Assembly (NCBI GenBank): GCA_921293015.1
Contig: OV121095.1
Coordinates: 38,475,484-38,539,483 of the forward strand
From: Phorcus lineatus
Lineage: Eukaryota; Mollusca; Gastropoda; Trochida; Trochidae
Direction of reading: 5' to 3'
DNA length: 64,000 nucleotides
Shown here: piece after piece, positions 11,946 through 35,389 of the stretch
Layout of the letters: each line of letters begins with the position of its first letter
Numbering within the stretch: the stretch's first letter is position 1
The notes under the pieces: generated by a model
Seen by the model: only the letters and a program-made list of their open reading frames with translations
What the model was told of the DNA's origin: nothing
Database searches by the model: none
Position numbers and translations under genes: made by a program

Positions 11946-12899
11946 ATAGTATGAAGATCGTTTATGGAATAACCATAGCAGCTGTAACAGCTGTTGATAC
12001 AAGTTTCTTGCTGTAAACATTTAAAAAATATTTTCAATATTGTTGTTCATGCGTATTTATTGCAACATTGCATTGAATATTTCCAGTCTTTTTGAATCAA
12101 CTTTATAACCTGAAGACCTACATATTTGGTAAGTAACTTAAGATAGATTACTTGAGAGCAGATCACTTATTATATTGAAGATATGCATTATCTGAGCATT
12201 TTTTGTATTTGTGAAATAAAGGTGAGCACTAGTGCCTCCAAGTTTGTACTCAGGTTGGACCCTCTTGTAGATTGTCATCAATATAAATTATTTGAAACGA
12301 AATTTGTAAAACTTGTCAACCACTCAACAATTTTTTTTTTATTCTTCTCCTTTTGAAAAGGTATTGAGTAGGAAAACATTCACCAGCACATCTTTGTTTG
12401 GTGAACCATGACATGATGTCATCTCAAAAACCTAAACTTTCATATAATAGTCTTAACCTTAATTACCATGCTGTTAAATTACTGGTGAGCATTGGTTTTG
12501 TATTGTACAGCATTAACGACTCTCAACTATAACTGAAATTTATCGTATGAAATGTCTTTTCAAGAAACATGATGCCTTTCCCTGTATTCTTTTGAATAAT
12601 ACATTCGAATTCGCTTCCATATTCTGGTTGCCATGGAATCAGTCATATTTCCAAATGTCAGATTTAAGCAAAGTGCTGACGTGTCGGACTACATGATCTT
12701 CATAGGATCTTTAAAGGATTTTAGAGGGTATTTAGAATTCTAAGCTGCAGGATAGGAACTGTTTTAACTTTTCGTGATTCTGGACAAGCAGGACAAGGAT
12801 ATTTGTTGTTTATGGTAGACTAGTTAATCATTGGATCGTTAAATACTAGGGTCCATTAGTAACTACAATCCGAAACCCAATTCAAGCTTAAATTCCAAA

Positions 12900-13253
12900 A
12901 TGGCTTTTGGAACCAAAATGGCTGCCGTCATAGTAGTGTCTCTCATGGTCGTCTGCTTCTTTGAATTCTGCACGTGCGGCAAGAAGGAACATCCAACCTG
13001 GAGCGGACATCAAGCTTCGCAAGGACACTTGTTCAACCGGGTTTCAAAGGGAATGTACACCAAATCCAACATGGCGCCGACACGCAGAGTCTCCAAAGAC
13101 CGGTGCACAATGGAGTGTCAATACCATGCCAAGTGCGCCTCGTTCTGTTACCACAAGGACAATGGATGTGAACTCAACTCCAAGAATCTCTCCTCTGAGC
13201 ACCCATCAACACAGGGAAAAGATTGGCAGTGCTTCTACAAGATTAAAGCGTAA
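12900..13253 (+). CDS. Small secreted cysteine-rich protein, PAN/apple-like
   Basis: A single open frame of 117 aa with no sign of introns. Residues 7-26 are a hydrophobic signal peptide (AAVIVVSLMVVCFFEF core); Met7 (12918) is an alternative start. The mature part is basic and ends in a compact domain with Cys at 69, 73, 79, 83, 90 and 111. The order C-x3-C-x5-C, then YHKDNGCELNSK, then a Trp and an aromatic near the C terminus, resembles the second half of PAN/apple domains, which bind proteins or glycans outside the cell. The gene at 17102-17404 shares this framework with four cysteines, so the two look like diverged paralogues; Cys83 and Cys111 would add one disulfide here. Secretion is well supported; the ligand or tissue cannot be inferred. 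The family assignment is from cysteine spacing only. Confidence 0.75.
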   Translation: MAFGTKMAAVIVVSLMVVCFFEFCTCGKKEHPTWSGHQASQGHLFNRVSKGMYTKSNMAPTRRVSKDRCTMECQYHAKCASFCYHKDNGCELNSKNLSSEHPSTQGKDWQCFYKIKA

Positions 13254-15533
13254 TCAGCTCGGTACAAACTTAACCTCACAATTGTAGCACCCTTGTGTTG
13301 CTTGGTATGCACCTAGGCATCAAAGGGGTTAATCTGACCATTCATCTTACCGGAAGCAGTATTGTTTTACCTATATAAATGTGTTTCCCTAACTATATTG
13401 TTTCAAAGATTCTAAAGTCGGACGTGGGTGAAGAATATTAAATCTTTACCGTTTCTGTCTCTGGAACTGTGGGTATAAACTCGATTGCAAGAAACTTGCC
13501 AGCGACCATATGCGTGAAGACAGTTGGTAGAATCTGTACACCGTCTAGCTTACAACACTACACTTTTTAAGCCGTTGGTGTAAATATAATTCACTTGCAC
13601 TTGATGTGGAACATTCAGTTGAATGTTGGCTTTTACCGAAATCAGTATTGTCTAACTTGTAAATGATACATGTGTCCGTGTTATTGTTTATTGTTCTAGT
13701 GCAAGACAGCACATATGAGCTCTATGAAGCGGAGACTCCTGGGCTTAACAAAATGAGCCTTGTCTCTCTTATATGCAATGAACTCTGAGCCTTTTCTTAG
13801 GTGTAAACTGTGGTTATATGGTGCTTTCATGTCCTTTAAGGTTGTCGTTCATTCTGTATAAATCGGAAATTTCTTCAACAAACCTGTTTTTCGGAATTTA
13901 TATCCAATGCCTTCACATGGATCAACTGTTCAGTGGAAACCCTCATTGACGCTTGGCTTATTAACCCCGCGGAAAAAGAAAATACCAAACTTCTCAAAGT
14001 AGAAATAGAGATATTTTAAAAAAATATCCCATACCCTCTCCAATTACTAAACAGGACAATCCATCTTGAATTAAACTTCAAAACGCCCAACTGACTGGAG
14101 TCTCAGATGGTTTGCTAATATATGAGCAAAACTGACCATCGATTCTTCAGTAGGCTTTACGTTAAACACAAAAATTAGATTTCTTAATCATCCTAAACAA
14201 AATATCGGTTTTGTCTCCTATCCCTGCAGGCAAATGAGTTGTACTGAAAGACTGAAAAAAATACCACAAATTTGTTCCTATTATTGCCAAAGACCCGTTG
14301 ATAACATAAATGACATTGCCATGTAAAGGGGCAGTAACATTAACAATATTTATTTCTACAAAATTTTCCTAATAAATACCAAATTATGTTAAATGTTCAT
14401 TGGGCCAACATGTCTCATTTCTGAACCCGATAATCCGTAGACGTAGACGAAATAGTCAAGTATCAAGTAAAACCACTGGAAGCCATTTTTGTGTTAACAC
14501 CTTTCAATCATGTGAGGTAGGGAAATGAATTCGCTATAGCTTATGCGATCATGATACCTTCGTTATACTTCTTCTGTTATTTGATAGAAAATGTCTTGTA
14601 GCTGTCTTGTACTTTTGGATTTTGGAGATTATTTTATTTATATAGAATGTGTTACCGCCCCTTCAGAAATCAGAAAACTGGTCAAAGGCGGTTACTACTT
14701 ATTGTTTCTGAGGGGCAAGTTTTTATAAATGTAAATGATATATGCTATTGGATTTGGATACTACTCTTTCTTATCGATTTCATATGGATCAACTAAGGAG
14801 ATGAATTATCGTATTAATGACAAAGAATAGCTTAAAATATTTGTAAACCCGATCAGCTTTTAAAATAAGTAATTTTATTGCGAGCAACCGATTTGAATAG
14901 CTTCAAAACGGTTTTATACTTTGTGTTTATCAATTAGATTTTTACACTGGAGATTTTGAAATTCAAAATGATGCTGTATAGCTGTTATGAAATAAAATCA
15001 ATATCTCTTCATAATTTGCAGAGATGCAGGAATAGTACTAAGATTATTAGAATATCTCTTCGTGAATGAAATAAAAATACAGATATTGAGATGATCTGAG
15101 CTGATGTGATACAAATTGTCCACTAACCTATTTAGAAAGTAAGATGAGACACAGGCTCTTGTGTTGCTGCTTTATACACATGCAGGGCCCCTTTACATTT
15201 GGAATAAGCCCTGTCCTTGACTTTAAATACTTCTTAGTTCGAGGCGTTTTTAAAACATGTTATATGTTAATTTGTGGTCGACAGAAGGTCTGACTTCTTG
15301 TACAAAGAGATGCACTTGATCTCTTGAATTTGTCTGAATTTTCCAATATTAAATTTAGAACTCCATTAACTTCATAAAAGATTAACTGATTGTACATAGC
15401 TATTTTCATAACCATGGAAACGGGTAATTTATTCATGAAGTTGTACGTGTACTGAAAGCTGATAAGTTGGATCTTCCTTCTACTACAGAAATGCACATAG
15501 GCGACCAGACGATAGACCTTTGTGAAAACTTCT

Positions 15534-15661
15534 ACTGCACCGGGTCCGTTGCACAAAACAAACTCATCGGTTAACTTAACCGTAGCGTCATTCGTTAACA
15601 CGCGGGCTACGGTGGTTACTTACGGTCACCTAAAGTCGTGTTTTGTACAACGGGACGCAGA
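15534..15661. mobile_element. Short foldback/MITE-like element
   Basis: The ends are inverted copies: CCGTTGCACAAAAC at the left and GTTTTGTACAACGG at the right, embedded in CTGC...GCAG. Inner parts (ACCGTAGCG and GCTACGGT) are also partly complementary. It is about 128 bp long with no coding capacity, and no target duplication could be assigned. Confidence 0.6.
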
Positions 15662-15984
15662 TTTGAATACCTCCATTTGTATTCAAAACAACACATGATT
15701 TATATAAACACAAAGAACGTCGGATCAGAATCAAATGATATCTATATATCGAATGTGGGCCTACATTGCTATCATGATGTTTTTGCAATAAAAGAACTGC
15801 GTAATACAAAATTGTCACAACATTTTATTTTGTAGTTGATGTCTATTCAGCATAGCCTTTCTTACGATCCAAACTTCTTCCTGTAAAAAACAAAACGACA
15901 TGATGATATTAACTGTGATTTACAGAGTACATTGCTTTGTTTGAGACTACCCAATTAAGGTGGAATGCGTTTCTGAAAACCTTA

Positions 15985-16335
15985 AAGGCACTAGTGCACG
16001 CTTTTACGGTTTAAATTGGCTATTTTAAGGTTTAAGAGGACTTATGCATTCACTTAAGCTTTCTATCGATGCAATGAAATACTTAAAATTCTTTACAATT
16101 GACCTGCAATCAACAATGAAAAAAATTTAGTCAGCCGCTGTCGGCTTTGACATATACAAAATCTATGGTTAGCTGTGTAAAAACGGATAAATTATAGACA
16201 GTTTAACGCGGCTGCACTAGTATTATGTGCAGCTGTTGAATTTACTTAAACTCTGAACTGAGAGTAAGAATGAATTATGTTTTATGAAAGCAATGTTGTA
16301 AATAAACCGATTTAATAACACAGTATTAGCATTGC
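15985..16335. repeat. Dispersed repeat family D (copy 2 of 3)
   Basis: Contains AAATTGGCTATTTTAAG, GACCTGCA, TATACAAAATCTATGGTTAG and ATTATGTGCAGC in the same order as 25780-26080, and in part as 11690-11945. Class unknown. Confidence 0.65.
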
Positions 16336-17101
16336 TATTAGATTGACCAAAGCGGCTGCCGTTTCCGCTTTTCTGGTTATAAGCAAAATCTTAATATTTC
16401 TGATATCGTAGTTTAAGAGATTAAATAAAACATTATGACCGTGCGGTAACTATTAAGATATTTTATGTCCGCTTCTATAATGATTATAAGCAATTAAATC
16501 ATATGGTTTTCACAGATTACGGACATCAGTGTTTCTGCAATGTTTATTGTGTTGTATGTAATCGGCGGCTAATCTTATCTTCCCCCGCATGGCACTAAAT
16601 TGAACCCGTCTCTACCACTGGCTGGTCTAAACTTTACTGCAAACCCGTCAAAACTCGTGCTTTGAATGCAGCGTCCCCTTCTACGAAAAGTTGCCATTTT
16701 CATATGAATTAGCTTTGCACTATCGACATCCGTTAAGCGTGCATCGGCCTGTACGACAAGCGCAGAAAAAATTGGAGAATACAGCAAGGCATATCTTAGC
16801 AAGCCAATGAGACTGGCACAAGTATAGGCCATGCGTGGGAAGATGCGACTTATCTAACCCTTGCTACACATCCTCAACTAAACGGCGCTCGTTCTTTAGC
16901 CTACAGCTAAACATGATAGTGCTTCAGGAATAGAGGTAGCTTCTCGTAGTTAAAACTAGTTATTGGCGTCCCGAAGTCCGTTATTTGCGGACCATACATC
17001 TAAAGTTAACCAAATTGCTTCTTGTGGCCGATTGCGAATTTGGGCGCAATGCAGCAAGACTACCCAGCAAGTAATAAGGACTGGCGCGGGAAAATTTTGC
17101 C

Positions 17102-17404
17102 TTACCCCTTTTTCTTCTCGTAGGCACCCCAATTATCCGCCTTTTTACCCGCACTGGGCGTCTTGGAGTGCAGCTGGCACATACGATCCTTGTGGTTGTA
17201 CGCAATACCCTGACATTCCGCGTTGGCCGTGCATCTCAAGCCACAGGTGCCAAGCGTCATCTTGGCCGGCTCGACGAGGATGTCCTTATCGGACAGTTTG
17301 TTCTTCATCGAAGCCATCGCAGACATGAGAAAGCCGGGGGTGCTGTTTGCATTTACAGAGACTGAGACAAGGGAGAATAAAGCTAGAAACAGTGCTGCTC
17401 GCAT
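17102..17404 (-). CDS. Small secreted cysteine-rich protein, PAN/apple-like
   Basis: 100 aa starting at MRAALFLALFSLVSVSVNAN, a textbook signal peptide with likely cleavage near residue 20. The frame stays open 45 codons further upstream, but the Met at 17404 is preferred because the signal peptide begins there. The mature protein has Cys at 54, 58, 64 and 76 in the pattern C-x3-C-x5-C-x11-C, with YNHKDRMCQLHSK and a final NWGAY, then a Lys-rich end. This matches the core of the 117-aa protein at 12900-13253 but lacks its extra cysteine pair. PAN/apple-like modules of this size are secreted binding proteins in many animals; the actual ligand is unknown. A MITE begins only about 140 bp upstream of the start codon. 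No intron is apparent, but a 5' UTR intron cannot be excluded. Confidence 0.75.
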   Translation of the reverse strand: MRAALFLALFSLVSVSVNANSTPGFLMSAMASMKNKLSDKDILVEPAKMTLGTCGLRCTANAECQGIAYNHKDRMCQLHSKTPSAGKKADNWGAYEKKKG

Positions 17405-17544
17405 ATTGGCTTGATCTGAAATTTTGAATAATTTGGAATTGGTACACACAACAAATTTGTAGAATACATGGAGTAATGGAAGGTTTGGGTTCTGATAATG
17501 ACAGTTCGGTTTGACGGTTAAACGTACATCAAAATACATTCTCT

Positions 17545-18005
17545 GCCCACAGGGGTAGCTTCGTCATTAATTTCTATTCAACCTCTGTTCTAATACGAGC
17601 TCTTCTCGAACGTACGACAGGGGGAAAAGTTGCAGGTTCCCTAGGGGCAAAATATTGCAACATAAACTACCTTACAATATTTCAGCAAATGAAAACACCG
17701 CATGCATGGATAACATATTTGTTGTCACACAGGCCTATGCAATTGTGCAGTCGCTAAATAAAGCGAATGTGTTCTGTAAAGAAGATTTAAAGTGCAAAGT
17801 GCTTATTCGAATAAGGTTTAACTTCCTGAGAGCATATGGAAATACCTGAAGCAATTCGGATGATAACTTTTGAAACGGCGTCGCCGATTGCACAACTTTT
17901 TTTATTGCAACTAATCAGATTTCTACATTTTAGACCGAGAAACACTCGTATTAGGACAGAGGTTGTGTAGGAATTTCTGACGGAGCTAGCTCTGTTGGGA
18001 GAGGA
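17545..18005. mobile_element. MITE with about 50-bp terminal inverted repeats (copy 1)
   Basis: The left end (...CGTCATTAATTTCTATTCAA, then CCTCTGTTCTAATACGAG) is the inverse of the right end (CTCGTATTAGGACAGAGG, then a TTGTGTAGGAATTTCTGACGG run). The body, with ATATTGCAACATAAACTACC and AACATATTTGTTGTCACACA, recurs at 55405-55818. Non-coding. Exact outer ends and a target duplication were not resolved. Confidence 0.75.
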
Positions 18006-18415
18006 TGATCAAAACAGTATATGTAACCAGAGTTATTCTGTCTACCTTATATTTTTATCAGTTTCGATTTATCTCTATCAATGTGGTATCACCAGTACCG
18101 TGTGTAAACAGAAAAGCGATTTTGTTAATTTAGAGAGTGAGTACATGACTGCTGAGCGTAAAGTAAACGTAAAATATACATTTTGTAACCAATATTACGA
18201 AATCTTATTACATGCTCTACGTATTCCGTGTTAGTAAGAACTAATTGATTTGCAAAAAAAATCCAGGTTTCGACAAGACGGTACAGGTATTACTTAATAA
18301 ATTCACAATTATTTGTTTGACAATCCGATCCTAACATTCGAGAGAAAAGAAAAGAAGCGCTCTTAAAATGTCTATCTATATGCCATGGTTGATTACTGAT
18401 ATCTATAAACATTAT

Positions 18416-18562
18416 ACAATTATAGACTGGTGATGAGGTCAATACCTGTTTTTATAGACCCGAGGAAAGCAATATTGACAGAGGACGCAGTCCGAGGTCA
18501 ATATTGCTTTCCTCGGGTCTATAAAAACAGGTATTGACCGAATTCACCAGTCCATAATTGTT
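18416..18562. mobile_element. Near-perfect palindrome, foldback element
   Basis: Arms of about 65 bp (18416-18479 and 18496-18562) surround a 16-nt loop. The arms include AATACCTGTTTTTATAGACC and its exact inverse. The outer segment, ACAATTATRGACTGGTGA, pairs with only a few mismatches. Transcribed RNA or single-stranded DNA would form a long hairpin. Confidence 0.85.
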
Positions 18563-18653
18563 TTATTATGTTTCGAATTATATACGAAAAGAAAAGAAAA
18601 AACTACAGTCATGAACAGCAATTTGGATCTATTGTTCAACACGACGGTCAAAT

Positions 18654-18823
18654 GACGTCACGATAACAATACAATGACGTCATGTAACAACGGTTTGACG
18701 TCATTATGTCTATGTCAAGTCAATATCACTTTTGGTCGGACTCGGAGAGAAGTCAATATGCTTTTCTGTAGACTGACACGTGACCGCTTCTCGACCAATC
18801 GGATCGCCGGAAAAATAAGCTTA
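18654..18823. repeat. Dispersed repeat with TGACGTCA motifs (copy 2, inverted)
   Basis: Reverse complement of the segment at 4904-5074, about 90% identical by eye, including both CRE-like octamers and the AAGCTTA end. In this copy a palindromic element lies about 90 bp to its left; the first copy has none. Confidence 0.75.
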
Positions 18824-18839
18824 CATAATAATATGTTTT

Positions 18840-20640
18840 AAGAGGATTCTCAGATTGATTGATATCTCTGTTATGATTCATGGTATATCATTAATTCAGT
18901 AAGAATGTACATTTATTGTCTTAGCAAAGCGTATTGTTTGTATCAAACTGATCATTTACTTTACTGACGTCATGCATAGTTTTCACAAAAAGACTGAAAT
19001 GAAATTTAAAACACGAATCTGTTATATATACTAGATAAAATGAGGGTACAAATGCATTACAAAGAAACAATTTCACAACAGTACGCATTTAACATATTAT
19101 TTTGTGTTTCACACATTGATAAATATTCATTGGAATAAGTATTACAAACATTAAGGAGTACTTTTCGAAAAGTTGCATGGCGCATTTGTTATTGTATGTA
19201 AGTTCATCTTCATAAAACTAATCAGTTGACATATAAGTTTATTTTCTCGTTAATAAAGACATTTAAGTTGACTTGCAAAGAGATCAACACACCATTTATC
19301 TTCATCGGTAACATGAAATCCAGTCAAATGTATAAAATATATATCAAACGCTATTTACAAATATACACTTAAAGGGACAATTATGAGTTATCAAATCAAC
19401 TAATAAACATATAATACTAATAAATAAATCAAATAATACCTTCAAATCGGGCCGAGTCGTCCGAACCTTTTGTTATTTCGATGTCTGTTTGAATCTGTTT
19501 CCAAGGCAAAGGAAATACGTTTTTAGCTCCCAATTTGTCGCCAGGCAGGATATCATACTCGTCATATACACATACAATATTCATGAATTCTAAAAAATGT
19601 CAAATAATAAAGATTTTAATCGTTGAAAAAATTTATAATTGCTTAGAATAAGAGGTTTTTAGTTTCTTTTTAAACTACATGAATTATTTAAGACATTCTA
19701 ACTGAATTTAGTGAAATTTCTTATGAACCCTTTAATATATCTTTTCAGTGAACATCAAAAACACATTATTTGGGTATTTTACGATATTGTGTTATCATTT
19801 TTTCTGTATTTTTGTATTCTGCATTTAGAAATTTTACTTAGTTGTGTATGTAATCGATATATTTTTAAACAGAAGAAAATACTTGTTCGTTGTTAGTTTG
19901 GATTAGGGCCAAGCTCAGTCACAGCCCACTCATGCAAAAACTTATAAAAAAAAGCCCAAACACCCTAACATGTATGAAATATTGTATGTAATCAATTTAA
20001 GTCAAATTAAATTATGTAGTCTGTTTCAACTCGCTTTCAGCATGACTATTGTGACAAAGATCATTCGACTTTCCTTACTGAAAACGAATGATTGGAAATG
20101 AAGAATTTTAAAATTACGGAATTGCCTCAAAGAATTTATCATAATGTTAGGTTAAACGTGTTCTTTTATACATTTTACACTTTAAAAAATATGAAATTGC
20201 TGATGAATACATGTACACCATAACGCCCTTTAGTAATGTACTATTTCTTGTAGCATGATTTAATCAAATGATCAACTGAATCAATTATCTAGTATCGATT
20301 ATCTTACATATATATCATAGTGTATTTATTTCATGGCATATTTATTTCGTGTACTAAGAAATTACAAGGGAATCAAGCACATAAACTACACTGATCGATC
20401 CATATAATAGATCGATAACAATCTAATACCATGTCTACTCGGATATCTTTTGTTGTGTCTGGCCCATACACTTCATCACACGTAACGGTCATTGCTTTTA
20501 ATCAAGACCAGACCCCTTCCGAGATCAACCAAAATGTGACAACAAAATAATACTTCATATAACGCCATGACGCTATTATAATTTTTTGTTTCGAAAAAGT
20601 TATTCTTTAATCACTTAAAGAAGTAGTTTATTGTTTCTCC
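18840..20640. other. AT-rich intergenic DNA
   Basis: No exon or clear repeat seen. Short open frames (for example 19711-19896) are low complexity and AT-driven. Confidence 0.5.
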
Positions 20641-20706
20641 ATGCACAGTTGATAACAGACTTATCTCCCGGCAGGTGCCCGTTACCTATGTGTACTTCCG
20701 GCAGCT

Positions 20707-20720
20707 GTTGCCAAGGCGAC
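20707..20720. promoter_or_regulatory. RFX X-box-like site upstream of the CFAP97D-family gene
   Basis: GTTGCCAAGGCGAC is an imperfect palindrome of the X-box form (GTTGCC, two bases, then a GGCAAC-like half). RFX factors use such sites to drive ciliary genes. It lies 131 bp upstream of the start codon of a ciliary-family gene, in a short GC-richer island with a CACGTG E-box at 20731-20736. Function is inferred. Confidence 0.55.
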
Positions 20721-20851
20721 AAGGTTTGATCACGTGACCAGCAACCCCACCAGTAGCAGTTTATATGGCACTTATTCTGTAGCTGCGTGCAAGAAACGAA
20801 CCGGAATAGACATATCGGTTAGCTTTATTGTGTACGGTCTAAAACATAAAG

Positions 20852-33580
<12,729 letters not shown>

Positions 33581-35314
33581 AATTTTGAAGGGATGAAAAA
33601 TGAATTTCTGTATTGAAAAGTGCATTTTGTTCACTGTTTCTATTCAGCCTAGTTGCTCAAGACGCTTGTGTTACGGTAATTCTTTCAAGAAATGCTACCA
33701 TGAGGTTAAGTTGATTTCTGCTTCAATTAATACTTTAAAACAGCTGATAGAAGATCATTACATGTTTTTCTTGCTTGAAAGAAATGTACAAAGGAAAAAA
33801 GTTGTGTTTTAAAATTTTGTGTTAAAATTGTAAGTGTTAACAATTTTTTCAAGGTGAAGGTCAAATCTACTAACAAGCTTGTCCAATTGGAAAAAATCGT
33901 GAACTGTTTTCTTTGGCGATGAGAAAGTCAAATTCTTTTTTCATATTTCAGTATTTTACATTTTTACAACAGGAAAAACTTTTCATGTAAGATACCAATA
34001 TATTGATTAATAAATTCATGTGTTTTGCTAAGGTGCTAAACAAAAGCTTGGCATTCATCGAAGTGGTTCATGGTTATTCAGAAATTAGAAACATTTAGAA
34101 TAATACTGGTATACTTTAATTCTTTTTGGTTCAGAGGTAATTTTCTAGGGTTCAAATTCACCGCTTTTATCATGAACAGATATGACAGTCAATCTGATTA
34201 TGGCCTACATCAGCAACAGGAATACTTTTGGGAATACTTTTAGCACTGCATCGATTTGATTTTCTCAGTGTTTGCAAGACCTTAAGATTGGTAGGTGGAA
34301 GTTGAAAATTCCTCTTATTTTGATAATCACTGTTGTCAAAAGATACGTGAAGTTTTATCAAACTTGTTGAAATTGGCTATCAAGCTAAGCCACATTTATA
34401 ACATTAGATTAGGGTAATCTACCAATTGTTACTTACAAGGAGAACTGTGATATTTAAATGATGAAGAATATTATTTATTGGAGATTACATTTCCATTTTT
34501 TTCACTGCAAATCTTTTACCATGACACAATTAGCAAATAGAAGAAGTCACATTTTGCTCAAGTTTTAATTGCGTGATTTATTTTAAGACCCACTTTATTT
34601 ATAATAACAACATTTTGTTATTGAATGATAGATTCATCTTTATTTCAAATGTGAAAATTATTGATTTATAACTGATTGATATAGATAACCTATAAACTGT
34701 TTCCAACCATTGTTTTTTACAAAGAGTTTAGTCATGTAAAATAATTGCAGTTTGAATTCACTCAAGTTAAGTATTTGAAGTCACATAGAATTTTAGAAGT
34801 CACTTCGCAGGGAAAATTCCATTTTCTACATAAGTGCCTGAATGTGAAATGATAAAATCATGAAACATCCAAAAATAAAGATAAAAATCCCAATGAGTTT
34901 TTGCTAGGTTTTGTGTTTTCTTCTTTGAAAGACTTCTTCCTGGCTAGAAATATAAACAGTTTATATATTTCTATACTCTGTGCCTTATGTCTTCTCTGCA
35001 TGAGGCCTAATTTATCATCCTGTTTCACATTTACTAAAGATTTCTTTAACCTATTTTCACTTTATCTTCAATTATGTTTTTTTTAAATGAGAAATTGTTT
35101 GTTTTTGATTATTAAATTTTTTATATTTTTTAAAATTTTGAACTGATTTGTCAGCCACTTTAATTGTAAGAATGTTCAATGTTACGTATTTACATATTTT
35201 GTTGTGTCATTGAAATTGTTGACGGTTTAACTCGTATTATTTGTTTCATGTGAGTTTTCTCAAAATAGATTTCAAAATGATATGTTGAAGAGAAAATCCC
35301 ACAGCTTAATACTA

Positions 35315-35316
<2 letters not shown>

Positions 35317-35386
<70 letters not shown>
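35317..35386. repeat. (TA)n microsatellite
   Basis: About 70 bp of uninterrupted TA in the 3' flank of the CFAP97D-family gene. It creates a spurious Ile/Tyr open frame. Confidence 0.95.

Positions 35387-35389
<3 letters not shown>

Larger units (their letters stand above)
5332..12899. other. UXS1 3' UTR and gene-poor intergenic DNA
   Basis: No coding exon was recognised. The first part is presumably UXS1 3' UTR; an AATAAA-type signal occurs near 5692 and another near 6437. The rest is AT-rich, with a (TA)n array at 10594-10679, a SINE at about 11325-11650 and a dispersed repeat at about 11690-11945. Short open frames here lack conserved content. Confidence 0.6.
13254..17101. other. Intergenic DNA between the convergent secreted-protein genes
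   Basis: No exon recognised. It holds 3' flanks of both small genes, a short foldback element at 15534-15661 and a family D repeat at 15985-16335. Open frames at 15260-15601 and 16575-16832 have no recognisable domain, and the first overlaps the foldback. Confidence 0.55.

Noticed and set aside
15260..15601. 113-codon minus-strand frame
   Set aside because: Its N-terminal part is the foldback element at 15534-15661; no conserved motif in the remainder.
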